A DNA stretch of 64,000 nucleotides from an uncultured Litoreibacter sp. (GTDB lineage Bacteria > Pseudomonadota > Alphaproteobacteria > Rhodobacterales > Rhodobacteraceae). Below the pieces are notes generated by a model. That model had not been told where the DNA came from and made no database searches. It saw only the letters and a list, made by a program, of their open reading frames with translations. The translations under genes were made by a program, and so were the position numbers. Positions 1 to 7,280 of the stretch are shown here, piece after piece (the stretch's first letter is position 1; each line of letters opens with the position of its first letter). The stretch lies in the NCBI RefSeq assembly GCF_947501785.1, contig NZ_CANMXB010000001.1, positions 1-64,000 on the forward strand. Direction: 5' to 3'.

Positions 1-305
1 TTGTGTGGGAGAGGCTCAAGCAATCATGGTCATTCTGGTAGCGACCAAGAGACAACGGGTCAATGGCGGCTCCGTCCGCAAAGCGAACAAACAGGATCGA
101 GCGATCTCAGCCTTGCCAGGGCGGTTTAAGGTGGCCGTTGTCGCGGGATGGCGGGTGAGCGATGTGCAGTTCTAGGTAAATCGGCAGGTGCGGCCCAGTT
201 TCGCGCCCGCTTTGGAGCTTTGGCGGTTGACTCGGGCGGCAGCGGGGGTAAAAGGCAGCTTCAAATGAATTTCCGAGGGTGCGCCCCTCGTGCAGGAGAT
301 GTGAC
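1..305. other. Window edge with no convincing gene
   Basis: I see no confident coding region before the L33 start. A plus-strand frame stays open from the window edge to a TAG at 173-175 (about 57 codons, with an internal ATG at 26). It could be the end of a gene lying outside the window, but its codon use is unremarkable and I recognise no motif. The stretch 176-305 should hold the promoter and ribosome-binding site of the L33 gene. Confidence 0.3.
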
Positions 306-473
306 ATGGCGAAGCCAACCACGATTAAGATCCGCCTGAACTCGACCGAAGGCACGGGCCACTTCTACGTGACCAAGAAAAACGCCCGCACCATGACCGA
401 GAAGATGGTCGTGCGCAAATATGACCCTGTTGCGCGCAAGCATGTCGAATACAAAGAAGGCAAGATCAAGTAA
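306..473 (+). CDS. rpmG: 50S ribosomal protein L33
   Basis: The 55-residue product begins [11 protein letters not shown] and is basic, as expected for ribosomal protein L33 of the large subunit. It contains the family core [13 protein letters not shown] and ends in EYKEGKIK. There are no cysteine pairs, so it is the zinc-independent form of L33. The ATG at 306 is chosen over an upstream in-frame start at 279 because it gives the standard family length. The gene is transcribed alone: a strong hairpin terminator follows within 30 bases. Identification is close to certain because L33 is highly conserved in alphaproteobacteria. Confidence 0.97.
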   Translation: MAKPTTIKIRLNSTEGTGHFYVTKKNARTMTEKMVVRKYDPVARKHVEYKEGKIK

Positions 474-498
474 TCTTCCCCTTCCCAGATTGAGACAA

Positions 499-524
499 AG
501 CCGCGCCTGAGAGCGCGGCTTTTT
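499..524 (+). terminator. Rho-independent terminator after rpmG
   Basis: AGCCGCGC (499-506) pairs perfectly with GCGCGGCT (513-520) around a six-base loop and is followed by TTTT. It lies 25 bases after the L33 stop codon and just ahead of the next gene's ribosome-binding site. Confidence 0.85.
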
Positions 525-540
525 CGTTTTGGAGTGCCTG

Positions 541-1035
541 ATGGAGATACGCCCTACCACCCGCCGCGACATTGCGGCCGTAGACGCCCTGCTGGCGGCC
601 AGCTACCCCGTCTTGCTGAAGGCGGACTACCCGCCCTCGGTGCTGGTGACTGCTTTGCCGCTGATTAGCCGTGCGCAGCCCAAGCTGGTGACCTGCGGGA
701 CGTATTACGGTGTGTTTGAGGGCCAGACGCTGGTCGGGGCGGGCGGCTGGACGATGGCGGCACCCGGTGGGGCGCAGTCGCGGGCCAAGGCGGCCCATAT
801 CCGCCATGTGGTCACTGACCACCGGCGGGTTCGTGAAGGGGGCGGGCGGTTGCTGATGGCGCATATCTTTGCGAAGGCCGCAGAGGCGGGCGTGAACTTT
901 CTGGCGTGCCAATCCACGTTGACCGCTGCGCCCTACTACCGCGCCATGGGGTTCGAGGGAGAGCAGGTGATCTCGGTCCCGTTGCGGGCGGGGATCGACT
1001 TTCCGGCCGTTTCCATGGGGCGGGCGCTGCCTTAA
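541..1035 (+). CDS. GNAT family N-acetyltransferase
   Basis: A 164-residue protein of the GCN5-related acetyltransferase fold, which moves an acetyl group from acetyl-CoA to an amine. It begins MEIRPTTRRDIAAVDALL, the usual first strand and helix of the family. The acetyl-CoA loop is visible as VREGGGRLLM (about residues 96-105), fitting the R-x-x-G-x-G pattern, followed by the helix AHIFAKAAEAG. The late motif PYYRAMGFEGE is typical of the C-terminal part. The ATG at 541 has GGAG at 531-534, so it is preferred over a TTG at 529. The substrate cannot be told from the sequence. The neighbours are unrelated housekeeping genes. Confidence 0.85.
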   Translation: MEIRPTTRRDIAAVDALLAASYPVLLKADYPPSVLVTALPLISRAQPKLVTCGTYYGVFEGQTLVGAGGWTMAAPGGAQSRAKAAHIRHVVTDHRRVREGGGRLLMAHIFAKAAEAGVNFLACQSTLTAAPYYRAMGFEGEQVISVPLRAGIDFPAVSMGRALP

Positions 1036-1117
1036 CTGGGGATAACCCGAATTGGACGTTGCCCGACTCACTCGGCAAGGGTTAGTGTTTCCCCACAACA
1101 TTTTGGGGGAAGATCAA

Positions 1118-1570
1118 ATGAAGAAGCTGCTTCTTGTGGTTCCATTGGCTGTTGCGGCTTGTTCAAGCGCTCAGAACAGCAAGCTAGACGCCTTGGTTCC
1201 AGACCTCTATATCGCCACGCCGCAGGGCGCCGGGCTCGCGCCGTACAGCCTCGCGGAATACAACGCGCGCGTAGCGGACGGGCAGCCTGGCCTGGTGCGC
1301 CGTCAGGAGCCGTGGACGCGTGCTGACGCGCGGCGCAAAAACAGCGGGTCGCGCGACACGATCTTTACGCGCAAGTCCAAAACCATGGCAGCGCCAGTTG
1401 TGGCGACAGGCCCCGTTCTGACAGGACCTAAGACAGCGGCCGAAGCGCGGGCCTTGGCCACGGCGACGCCGACGACCTACCGCCTTCCAGACAACACGCT
1501 GGTGACCGTCGTACTGCTGCCCGGTGGCAAGATCAAAGAGACCGTTCAGATCGGCGCAAAGGCCGGGTGA
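1118..1570 (+). CDS. Small lipoprotein of unknown function
   Basis: A 150-residue protein with a lipoprotein signal: MKK, a hydrophobic stretch LLLVVPLAVAAC, and a lipobox cysteine at residue 15. It should be anchored to the outer or inner membrane facing the periplasm. The mature part is basic and Ala/Thr-rich, with no motif I recognise. The ATG at 1118 is chosen because it starts exactly at the signal peptide; an upstream in-frame start at 1052 would add 22 unlikely residues. It is followed by a two-way hairpin terminator shared with the convergent BI-1 gene. Function unknown. Confidence 0.75.
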   Translation: MKKLLLVVPLAVAACSSAQNSKLDALVPDLYIATPQGAGLAPYSLAEYNARVADGQPGLVRRQEPWTRADARRKNSGSRDTIFTRKSKTMAAPVVATGPVLTGPKTAAEARALATATPTTYRLPDNTLVTVVLLPGGKIKETVQIGAKAG

Positions 1571-1600
1571 CCCCGCCTTAGGCGGACCCAGATACGGGAC

Positions 1601-1636
1601 AAAAGAAAAGGGCCGGTGGAAGCACCGGCCCTTCTT
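1601..1636. terminator. Bidirectional terminator
   Basis: GGCCGGTG (1611-1618) pairs with CACCGGCC (1623-1630) around a four-base loop. A-rich sequence precedes it and a T-rich run follows, so it can end transcripts from both the lipoprotein gene and the convergent BI-1 gene. Confidence 0.85.
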
Positions 1637-1658
1637 TTATTTGCATGTTGCAGCGCGC

Positions 1659-2432
1659 TTATTCGCGGTTGCCGAACAATTGCAGCAAGAAGATGAACAT
1701 GTTGATGAAGTCCAGATAGAGGTTCAACGCCCCCATGATCGCGGACTTGCCCAACCATTCCTGATCGCCCGCGAAGGCCATCTGGATGTAGTCGTTCTTG
1801 ATCTTTTGCGTGTCGTAGGCAGTGAGGCCCGCGAAGATCAACACACCCAGCGCGGACACGGCGAACATGATTGCCGGCGAGCCGATGAAGACGTTGACGA
1901 TCGACGCCACGATCAGACCGATCACACCCATGATCAGGAACGACCCCCAACCGGAGATGTCCTTCTTCGTGGTGTAACCCCAGATGCTGAGGCCCGCGAA
2001 GGCGATTGCGGTGATCAAGAAGACCTGCGCGATTGAATACCCGGTGAAGACCAGGAAGATCGAGCTAAGCGACACACCCATCACGGCGGCAAAGACGTAG
2101 AACACGACCTGCGCCGTTGCGGCGGACATTTTGTTGATCATGGCGCTGAAGCCGAACACAAAGGCCAATGGTGCGAACATCACGACCCATTTCAACGGCG
2201 AGGCGTAAAGCGCCACACCCAGGCCGGTGAGATACTCATTGGCCCCGATTTGGTATTCGGTTGGTGTCGCGCTGACGGCGAGATTGGACAGGGCCCAAGC
2301 CGCGGCGAACGTGATCAACATGCCCACGGACATGGTGCCGTAGACCTTGTTCATATGAGCGCGCAGACCGACATCCATCTCCTCGGCGGAGATGCCGGCG
2401 GTAGATTGCCCTGTTCTGACGTATTCCTGCAT
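1659..2432 (-). CDS. Bax inhibitor-1/YccA family membrane protein
   Basis: A 257-residue protein with about seven hydrophobic segments, matching the Bax inhibitor-1 (UPF0005/YccA) family. These are inner-membrane proteins implicated in calcium leak and, for YccA, in modulating the FtsH protease. After a short hydrophilic N-terminus come TM stretches such as GMLITFAAAWALSNLAV and VVMFAPLAFVFGFSAM. The end contains the family signature GALNLYLDFINMFIFLLQL (about residues 232-250). The ATG at 2432 is preceded by GGGAG on the minus strand; longer in-frame starts would add non-family sequence. It stands alone between a lipoprotein gene and an Lrp-type regulator. Confidence 0.92.
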   Translation of the reverse strand: MQEYVRTGQSTAGISAEEMDVGLRAHMNKVYGTMSVGMLITFAAAWALSNLAVSATPTEYQIGANEYLTGLGVALYASPLKWVVMFAPLAFVFGFSAMINKMSAATAQVVFYVFAAVMGVSLSSIFLVFTGYSIAQVFLITAIAFAGLSIWGYTTKKDISGWGSFLIMGVIGLIVASIVNVFIGSPAIMFAVSALGVLIFAGLTAYDTQKIKNDYIQMAFAGDQEWLGKSAIMGALNLYLDFINMFIFLLQLFGNRE

Positions 2433-2577
2433 GGAATGACTCCCTTCAGTCATTAAAAATGGCTGCCCCGAAAGAAATCGGGATTTCTGCCTTTGAATGT
2501 GGGGCAGTGCGCCCTCTTTTTCAAGGAAATCTGGGCGAAAACATGACGTTTTCAGTCGGAATTCGCTCAAATGCCAC

Positions 2578-3039
2578 CTAGACGGGCAGCGCGGTGGTGT
2601 CTTTGATGTTTTCCATCACGAAACTCGCGGAAATGTCGCGGACCGGCACCAGTTCGATCAGCCTTTTGTAGAACCGGTCGTAATCGGCCACATCGGCCAC
2701 CTGCACCCGCAGCACGTAGTCAAGATCGCCTGACATGCGGTGCGCACCGATGATTTCCGGCAATATGCGCACGGCACGGTCAAATTTCGCCAGCCAGTCG
2801 GGCGAATGGTCTGCCGCGCGCATCAGCACGAACACCGGCAGGCCGAGGCCGATTTTTGTCGCGTCCACAAGCGCCACGCGGGCCTTGAGGATGCCGGCTT
2901 CCTCCATCTGTTTGATGCGCCGCCAGCACGCGTTGCGCGACAGGGACACCCGCTCAGAGATGGCATCGACACTAAGCGTGGCATCATTTTGCAGGATCGC
3001 CAGAATGGCGCGGTCAATTTTGTCTATAGAATCTGTCAT
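2578..3039 (-). CDS. Lrp/AsnC family transcriptional regulator
   Basis: A 153-residue protein with the two-part Lrp/AsnC layout. The N-terminal winged helix-turn-helix (IDKIDRAILAILQNDATL to SRNACWRRIKQMEEAGI, about residues 5-50) is followed by an alpha/beta RAM ligand domain (about 70-150) containing SGDLDYVLRVQVADVADY. Such proteins bind amino acids and regulate their metabolism or transport. The ATG at 3039 gives the normal family length. It is divergent from the DUF6356 gene at 3142, with about 100 bases between, so it may control itself and that gene. The specific ligand is not evident. Confidence 0.92.
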   Translation of the reverse strand: MTDSIDKIDRAILAILQNDATLSVDAISERVSLSRNACWRRIKQMEEAGILKARVALVDATKIGLGLPVFVLMRAADHSPDWLAKFDRAVRILPEIIGAHRMSGDLDYVLRVQVADVADYDRFYKRLIELVPVRDISASFVMENIKDTTALPV

Positions 3040-3141
3040 TCGCGGGATGATATCCTCAAAATGTCTCGAAGGGCAGGGGGATTTTGAGATAATTCCCTGC
3101 CGCCGCCGTGGCAATCTACGCGGGCATCCACGGAGGGCACG

Positions 3142-3390
3142 ATGAGCAGCACAACAGAACACACCACCTCAAAACCAGGTTTCTTCGCCACATTTCGCAC
3201 CCACCCCGCCAGCGTCGGGGAAACCTATTTGGGCCATATGGGTTTTGCGCTGCGGTTCGCGTGCAAGCTGTTCGTGGCCGCTGGCGCTGCTCTGGTCCAC
3301 GCATTCATTCCGCCGTTGTGCGAGACCACGGCGAGCCGGAAGGTCAAAGAGCTATACGAGATGTGCCATCACCGCGGCGCGCAGGACTGA
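3142..3390 (+). CDS. DUF6356 family protein
   Basis: An 82-residue protein resembling the DUF6356 family of alphaproteobacterial small proteins. The recognisable core is HPASVGETYLGHMGFALRF, then a hydrophobic helix (KLFVAAGAALVHAFIPPLC, about residues 43-61) that could insert in the membrane, and a hydrophilic tail. No function is known for the family. It lies divergent to the Lrp-type regulator and three bases upstream of the amidotransferase gene at 3394, so the two are probably co-transcribed. Confidence 0.75.
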   Translation: MSSTTEHTTSKPGFFATFRTHPASVGETYLGHMGFALRFACKLFVAAGAALVHAFIPPLCETTASRKVKELYEMCHHRGAQD

Positions 3391-3393
3391 GTT

Positions 3394-4173
3394 ATGTGCA
3401 GACTTGCGGCTTGGGCCGGCGCGCCGATTGCGTTGGAAGACATCGTCATCCGCCCGTCCCACTCGTTGTTGGAGCAAAGCCAGGACGCAACCGAGGCGAA
3501 GCTTGCGGTGAATGGCGACGGGTTCGGTTTTGCCTGGTATGACGCTGCGGGGCAGGGGCCGGGATTGTACCGCGACGTGCTGCCTGCATGGTCGGACGGC
3601 AACCTGACCAGCCTGTGCCAGATGATCAGATCCCCGTTGTTTCTGGCCCATGTCAGGGCGTCGACCGTAGGGGAAACCGCCCGCGTCAACTGCCACCCGT
3701 TCCAACATGGGCGTTGGTCGTTCATGCATAACGGTCAAATTGGCGGTTTCCTTCGGATCAAGCGGCGGCTGGAAGGGCTGCTGCCTGACGCGCTGTATCA
3801 TGCGCGCGCCGGAACCACGGATTCAGAGATGTTGTTTCTACTGCTTTTGGCACATGGGTTGGAGCAGGACCCCGCGGATGCCGTTGCGCGTGTGTTGGAT
3901 TTGCTGCGCGAATTGCGCCAACCTGACGAGCCGCCGCATCGCATTACATGCGTACTGTCGGACGGCGTCTCACTATACGCGTTTCGGTACGCCTCGGACA
4001 AAAAATGCCCGACATTGTATCAATGCCGGGCAAAAACGGGGGTCATACTGGCGTCGGAGCCGTTGGACGGGGAGACCTCGGGTTGGGAACCAGTGCCCCC
4101 GCTTCATCTGCTGCAGGTCAGCGACAGGAAGAGCACCCTGACACCGCTGGTGCAGACAATGGTTGCGGCCTAA
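3394..4173 (+). CDS. Class II glutamine amidotransferase (YafJ/EgtC-like)
   Basis: A 259-residue stand-alone glutaminase domain of the Ntn-hydrolase type. It starts MCRLAAWAG, which after methionine removal leaves the catalytic N-terminal Cys2. Other family elements are DGFGFAWYD (about residues 47-55), FLAHVRASTVGE and NCHPFQHGRWSFMHNGQIG (about 98-117). It should release ammonia or hydrolyse gamma-glutamyl amides. In actinobacteria a relative (EgtC) acts in ergothioneine synthesis, but no other ergothioneine gene is nearby, so that role is not supported. It follows the DUF6356 gene closely and converges on the DUF1127 gene four bases away. Confidence 0.85.
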   Translation: MCRLAAWAGAPIALEDIVIRPSHSLLEQSQDATEAKLAVNGDGFGFAWYDAAGQGPGLYRDVLPAWSDGNLTSLCQMIRSPLFLAHVRASTVGETARVNCHPFQHGRWSFMHNGQIGGFLRIKRRLEGLLPDALYHARAGTTDSEMLFLLLLAHGLEQDPADAVARVLDLLRELRQPDEPPHRITCVLSDGVSLYAFRYASDKKCPTLYQCRAKTGVILASEPLDGETSGWEPVPPLHLLQVSDRKSTLTPLVQTMVAA

Positions 4174-4176
4174 AGT

Positions 4177-4383
4177 CTAGCGTTGCCAATGGTTTGGGGC
4201 GTCCCAGACGGGGCGATCGGCCTCTTGCTGGGCCTCTGCTTTGGTCAGGCCAAGATCCGTCAGCTGCGCGTCATCCATATGGGCGAGCGCGCGGCGCTGC
4301 CGGTAGAGATCAAGATATCCCATCAGGCCCGTGCGGGTGCGGCGGGCATTGCGGGAGATGTGGGCGGCGGTCAGGTCAGTCAT
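4177..4383 (-). CDS. DUF1127 domain protein
   Basis: A 68-residue basic protein with the DUF1127 motif. The sequence YRQRRALAHMDDAQLTDLGL (about residues 27-46) is the family core, an Arg-rich helix followed by a hydrophobic turn. In alphaproteobacteria small DUF1127 proteins act in RNA turnover and in phosphate and carbon adaptation; that is known of relatives and not shown here. It is transcribed divergently from the LysR-type gene at 4507, and a perfect inverted repeat sits between the two. LysR control of this gene is therefore likely. Confidence 0.82.
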   Translation of the reverse strand: MTDLTAAHISRNARRTRTGLMGYLDLYRQRRALAHMDDAQLTDLGLTKAEAQQEADRPVWDAPNHWQR

Positions 4384-4457
4384 GGCTCTATCCTTCGGTT
4401 TCCGTGATCCATATGTTGGTTCGCATCATTTACGTTGATCTATATGCCGCCTTGTGG

Positions 4458-4474
4458 TTCATTTGTGAAATGAA
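4458..4474. promoter_or_regulatory. Putative LysR operator between DUF1127 and LysR genes
   Basis: TTCATTT (4458-4464) and AAATGAA (4468-4474) form a perfect 7-3-7 inverted repeat, which also fits the T-N11-A pattern bound by LysR-type proteins. It lies in the divergent promoter region, 32 bases before the LysR start. Inference: it is the binding site for the adjacent regulator. Confidence 0.6.
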
Positions 4475-4506
4475 TGATTTTCGTAATAACCATCACGGAT
4501 GTTGAT

Positions 4507-5403
4507 ATGCCCCGAAATCTTGACCTGACCGCGCTCCGTTCCTTTGTTGCTGTTGCTGATAGCGGCGGCGTCACCAAGGCGGCGGGGTATCTCCACCTGA
4601 CGCAATCGGCCGTGTCGATGCAGCTGAAACGTCTGGAGGAAGCGCTGGATGTCCGATTGCTGGACCGTGCGAACAGGTCCGTGACGCCCACGGCGGAGGG
4701 GGAGCAGCTGCTGAGCTATGCGCGCCGGATGCTGGCGCTGAACGACGAGGTTTGGGGGCGGTTGACCGCGCGGGAATTTGAGGGGGAGATCACGCTGGGC
4801 GTGCCACATGACATCATCTACCCCTACATCCCGCCAATCCTGCGCCACTTCGCACAGGACTTCCCGCGGATGCAGATCAAGCTGATCTCCGCCCCCACGA
4901 CCAAGCTGCGCGAAATGTTCGGCCGGGGCGAATGCGACGCGATCCTGACCACGGAGGATCAACCCGGACCGGGTGGCGAAGTGCTGGTGAAACTGCCGCT
5001 GGTGTGGATCGGCGCGGAAGGCGGCAACGCTTGGAAGCAGCGCCCCTTGCCGGTCGCGTTCTGCTCGCAGTGCATTTTCCGCAGCGGCGTACTGCGCCGA
5101 TTGGATGACGCGCAATTTGACTGGGAGATGGTCGTCGATTCAGATTTGGACAATGCCGTTGAAGCGGTTGTAAGCGCGGATTTGGCGGTTCACGCAGCGA
5201 TTGAGGGGGTTTACCCCCGCCAAACGGCGCCGATCCCAGACCAGTCCTCCCTGCCGAATGCCGGATCCACGCAGATCATTCTGTATATGCATCCCAACGA
5301 GGACACGGTGACCAAGGCGCTGAGCGACATGATCCGCGAGACCTACCGCAGGGCAGAGGAAAAGCTGTCGATTGCGCGCAGCAAGATGCCTCTTACAGCG
5401 TAA
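4507..5403 (+). CDS. LysR family transcriptional regulator
   Basis: A 298-residue LysR-type regulator. The N-terminal helix-turn-helix covers about residues 4-62, with ALRSFVAVADSGGVTKAA and LTQSAVSMQLKRLEEAL as its recognition elements. The rest is a periplasmic-binding-protein-like effector domain, beginning around ITLGVPHDIIYPYIPPIL. The ATG at 4507 gives the standard N-terminus; the in-frame ATG at 4474 would overlap the inverted repeat. It is divergent from the DUF1127 gene and converges with, and overlaps by 11 bases, the quinone reductase gene. The effector is unknown. The best candidate target is the DUF1127 gene. Confidence 0.93.
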   Translation: MPRNLDLTALRSFVAVADSGGVTKAAGYLHLTQSAVSMQLKRLEEALDVRLLDRANRSVTPTAEGEQLLSYARRMLALNDEVWGRLTAREFEGEITLGVPHDIIYPYIPPILRHFAQDFPRMQIKLISAPTTKLREMFGRGECDAILTTEDQPGPGGEVLVKLPLVWIGAEGGNAWKQRPLPVAFCSQCIFRSGVLRRLDDAQFDWEMVVDSDLDNAVEAVVSADLAVHAAIEGVYPRQTAPIPDQSSLPNAGSTQIILYMHPNEDTVTKALSDMIRETYRRAEEKLSIARSKMPLTA

Positions 5404-6352
5404 TCACAACCTTGCCGGTTGATTTGCGCGACCGCAGGACCTCAAGGCCCTGACCTGCGTCTTCCAGCTTGTATTGGTGGGAGATATGCGGCTTGAGCTC
5501 CCCCGCCGCATGCATTGCAAACAGCTGGTTGAGGCTGTCTGTCAGCACCTGAGGTTTGAACTTCAGGTAGCCGCCCCAATAGAAGCCCAACACGCTGATG
5601 TTTTTTACCAGAATGTGGTTGGCGGCGATCTGTGGGACGTCGCCGGAGGCAAAGCCGATGGTCAACACCCGCGCTTCCGGGCGGCACGCGCGCAATGCGG
5701 CGGCAAACAACTCGCCCCCGACAGTGTCATAGACCACGTCAGCACCACCCAACGCCTTAACCTCTTCGCGCAAATCGTCGGTTTCTGTGTCGATCAGATG
5801 GTCTGCCCCATGATCGCGCGCGACCGCCAGCTTGTTGGCCCCACGGGCCGCCGCAATGACCTTGGCGCCCATCTTCTTGCCCAATTCAACAGCCGTCAGG
5901 CCCACGCCGCCTGCCGCGCCCGTCACCAGCAGCGTTTCGCCAGCTTTCAGATCCGCGCGATAATCGAGCGCTACATGGGACGTCGAATAGGCGACCTGAA
6001 AGGCCGCAGCCGTCGTGAAATCCATCGTGTCGGGCAAGGCGACGCAAAGCTCTGCCGGGAAGGCCCCGAATTCCGCCAGGCCGCCATTGCCGCCAAACAC
6101 TGCGACACGGGTCCCGATGGCGGGTTGCGTGACGCCTTCGCCAAGCGCGACAACTTCGCCCGCCACCTCCATCCCTGGGGAAAAGGGCAGCGGCGGCTTT
6201 TCCTGATATGTGCCTTTGACCATCAGCAGATCTGCAAAGTTCAGCGCGCAGGCATGGGCGCGGATCAGGACCTCGCCTTTGGCAGGCTCTGGCTTGACCG
6301 CATCGGTGGTAAAGCTGGTTTGGTTGTAGTCGGTGACCTGAAATGCCCGCAT
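5393..6352 (-). CDS. NADPH:quinone oxidoreductase family protein
   Basis: A 319-residue medium-chain dehydrogenase/reductase of the zeta-crystallin/quinone reductase branch, which reduces quinones or enones with NADPH. The N-terminal GroES-like domain includes HACALNFADLLMVKGTYQ and PFSPGMEVAGEVVALGEG. The Rossmann nucleotide site is LLVTGAAGGVGLTAVELGK (about residues 141-159). No catalytic zinc ligands are seen, as expected for this branch. The ATG at 6352 begins MRAFQVTDYN; upstream in-frame starts would add over 110 unlikely residues. Its 3' end overlaps the convergent LysR gene. Confidence 0.92.
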   Translation of the reverse strand: MRAFQVTDYNQTSFTTDAVKPEPAKGEVLIRAHACALNFADLLMVKGTYQEKPPLPFSPGMEVAGEVVALGEGVTQPAIGTRVAVFGGNGGLAEFGAFPAELCVALPDTMDFTTAAAFQVAYSTSHVALDYRADLKAGETLLVTGAAGGVGLTAVELGKKMGAKVIAAARGANKLAVARDHGADHLIDTETDDLREEVKALGGADVVYDTVGGELFAAALRACRPEARVLTIGFASGDVPQIAANHILVKNISVLGFYWGGYLKFKPQVLTDSLNQLFAMHAAGELKPHISHQYKLEDAGQGLEVLRSRKSTGKVVITL

Positions 6353-6485
6353 GTGACTGCTCCTGTTTGAAGTTGCGGCGACACTACTGAGCGCGCGCCG
6401 GCGCTGCCACCCGAATTTGACGCTCTGCACTTGATTTGCAGGGGCGGCCCGTGGCACCGAAGGATGAAGGACGAGGGAGAGTGAC

Positions 6486-7280
6486 ATGGACGAACGTACG
6501 CAAATGGCATGCCGCTCTCTAGCGGGGGCCTTGGCGGACGCGGCGCGGGGCGAAACGCTGCGTTTTTTCCGCCAGACCGGGCTGCGCGCCGACAACAAGG
6601 CAGCCGACGGGTTTGACCCCGTCACCGAAGGCGACCGCGCCGCCGAAGAGGCGATGCGCGCCTTGATCGAGACGCGTCGGCCGTCGGACGGCATTTTGGG
6701 CGAGGAATTTGGCCAGAAACCCAGCGAGTCTGGCCTGACCTGGGTGCTGGACCCAATCGACGGAACACGCGGCTATGTTGCCGGGACACCGACCTGGGGC
6801 ACGCTGATTGCGCTGCATGACGGGATCAAACCGGTGCTGGGTGTGATCGATCAGCCCTATATCGGCGAGCGGTTTATTGGCGGGCTTGGCGAGGCGCGGA
6901 TGACGGGGCCGCAAGGTATGCGGAATTTGTACGTCTCAGGCGTGACCGCACTGGAAGACGCGATGATCTTCACCACTTTCCCGGAGGTCGGCACGCCAGA
7001 TGAGGCCGCCGCTTTTCGTCGCGTCGCGGAGCACTGCAAACTGACGCGCTACGGCATGGATTGCTACGCATACGCCCTTTTGGCTGCAGGCCAAATTGAT
7101 CTGGTGATCGAGGCCGGGTTGCAGCCCTATGATATCCAGGCGCCGATCGCCGTGGTCGAGGCGGCGGGCGGCATCGTGACCAACTGGACCGGCGGGCCCG
7201 CAGACAAGGGCGGGCAGGCCATTGCGGCGGCCACGCCGGAACTGCATGCCGCCGCAATGGCGTTGCTGGACCCCGCCTGA
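6486..7280 (+). CDS. hisN: Histidinol-phosphatase, inositol monophosphatase family
   Basis: A 264-residue metal-dependent phosphatase of the inositol monophosphatase fold. It has the GEEF metal ligands (about residues 72-75) and the signature DPIDGTRGY (residues 89-97); the Arg after DGT is typical of the HisN branch. HisN removes phosphate from L-histidinol phosphate, the step before HisD in histidine synthesis. The other his genes of the window lie 30 kb away (36.6-40.8 kb), so assignment rests on sequence. The stop overlaps the start of the 8-oxoguanine deaminase gene in TGATG, so translation is coupled. A general IMPase role is the alternative. Confidence 0.85.
   Translation: MDERTQMACRSLAGALADAARGETLRFFRQTGLRADNKAADGFDPVTEGDRAAEEAMRALIETRRPSDGILGEEFGQKPSESGLTWVLDPIDGTRGYVAGTPTWGTLIALHDGIKPVLGVIDQPYIGERFIGGLGEARMTGPQGMRNLYVSGVTALEDAMIFTTFPEVGTPDEAAAFRRVAEHCKLTRYGMDCYAYALLAAGQIDLVIEAGLQPYDIQAPIAVVEAAGGIVTNWTGGPADKGGQAIAAATPELHAAAMALLDPA

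Noticed and set aside
2-175. End of an upstream gene at the window edge
   Set aside because: The frame is open but has no recognisable motif and cannot be judged without the flanking sequence.
5474-6370. 298-codon plus-strand open frame opposite the quinone reductase
   Set aside because: No recognisable domain; the minus-strand protein has full Rossmann and GroES-like motifs.
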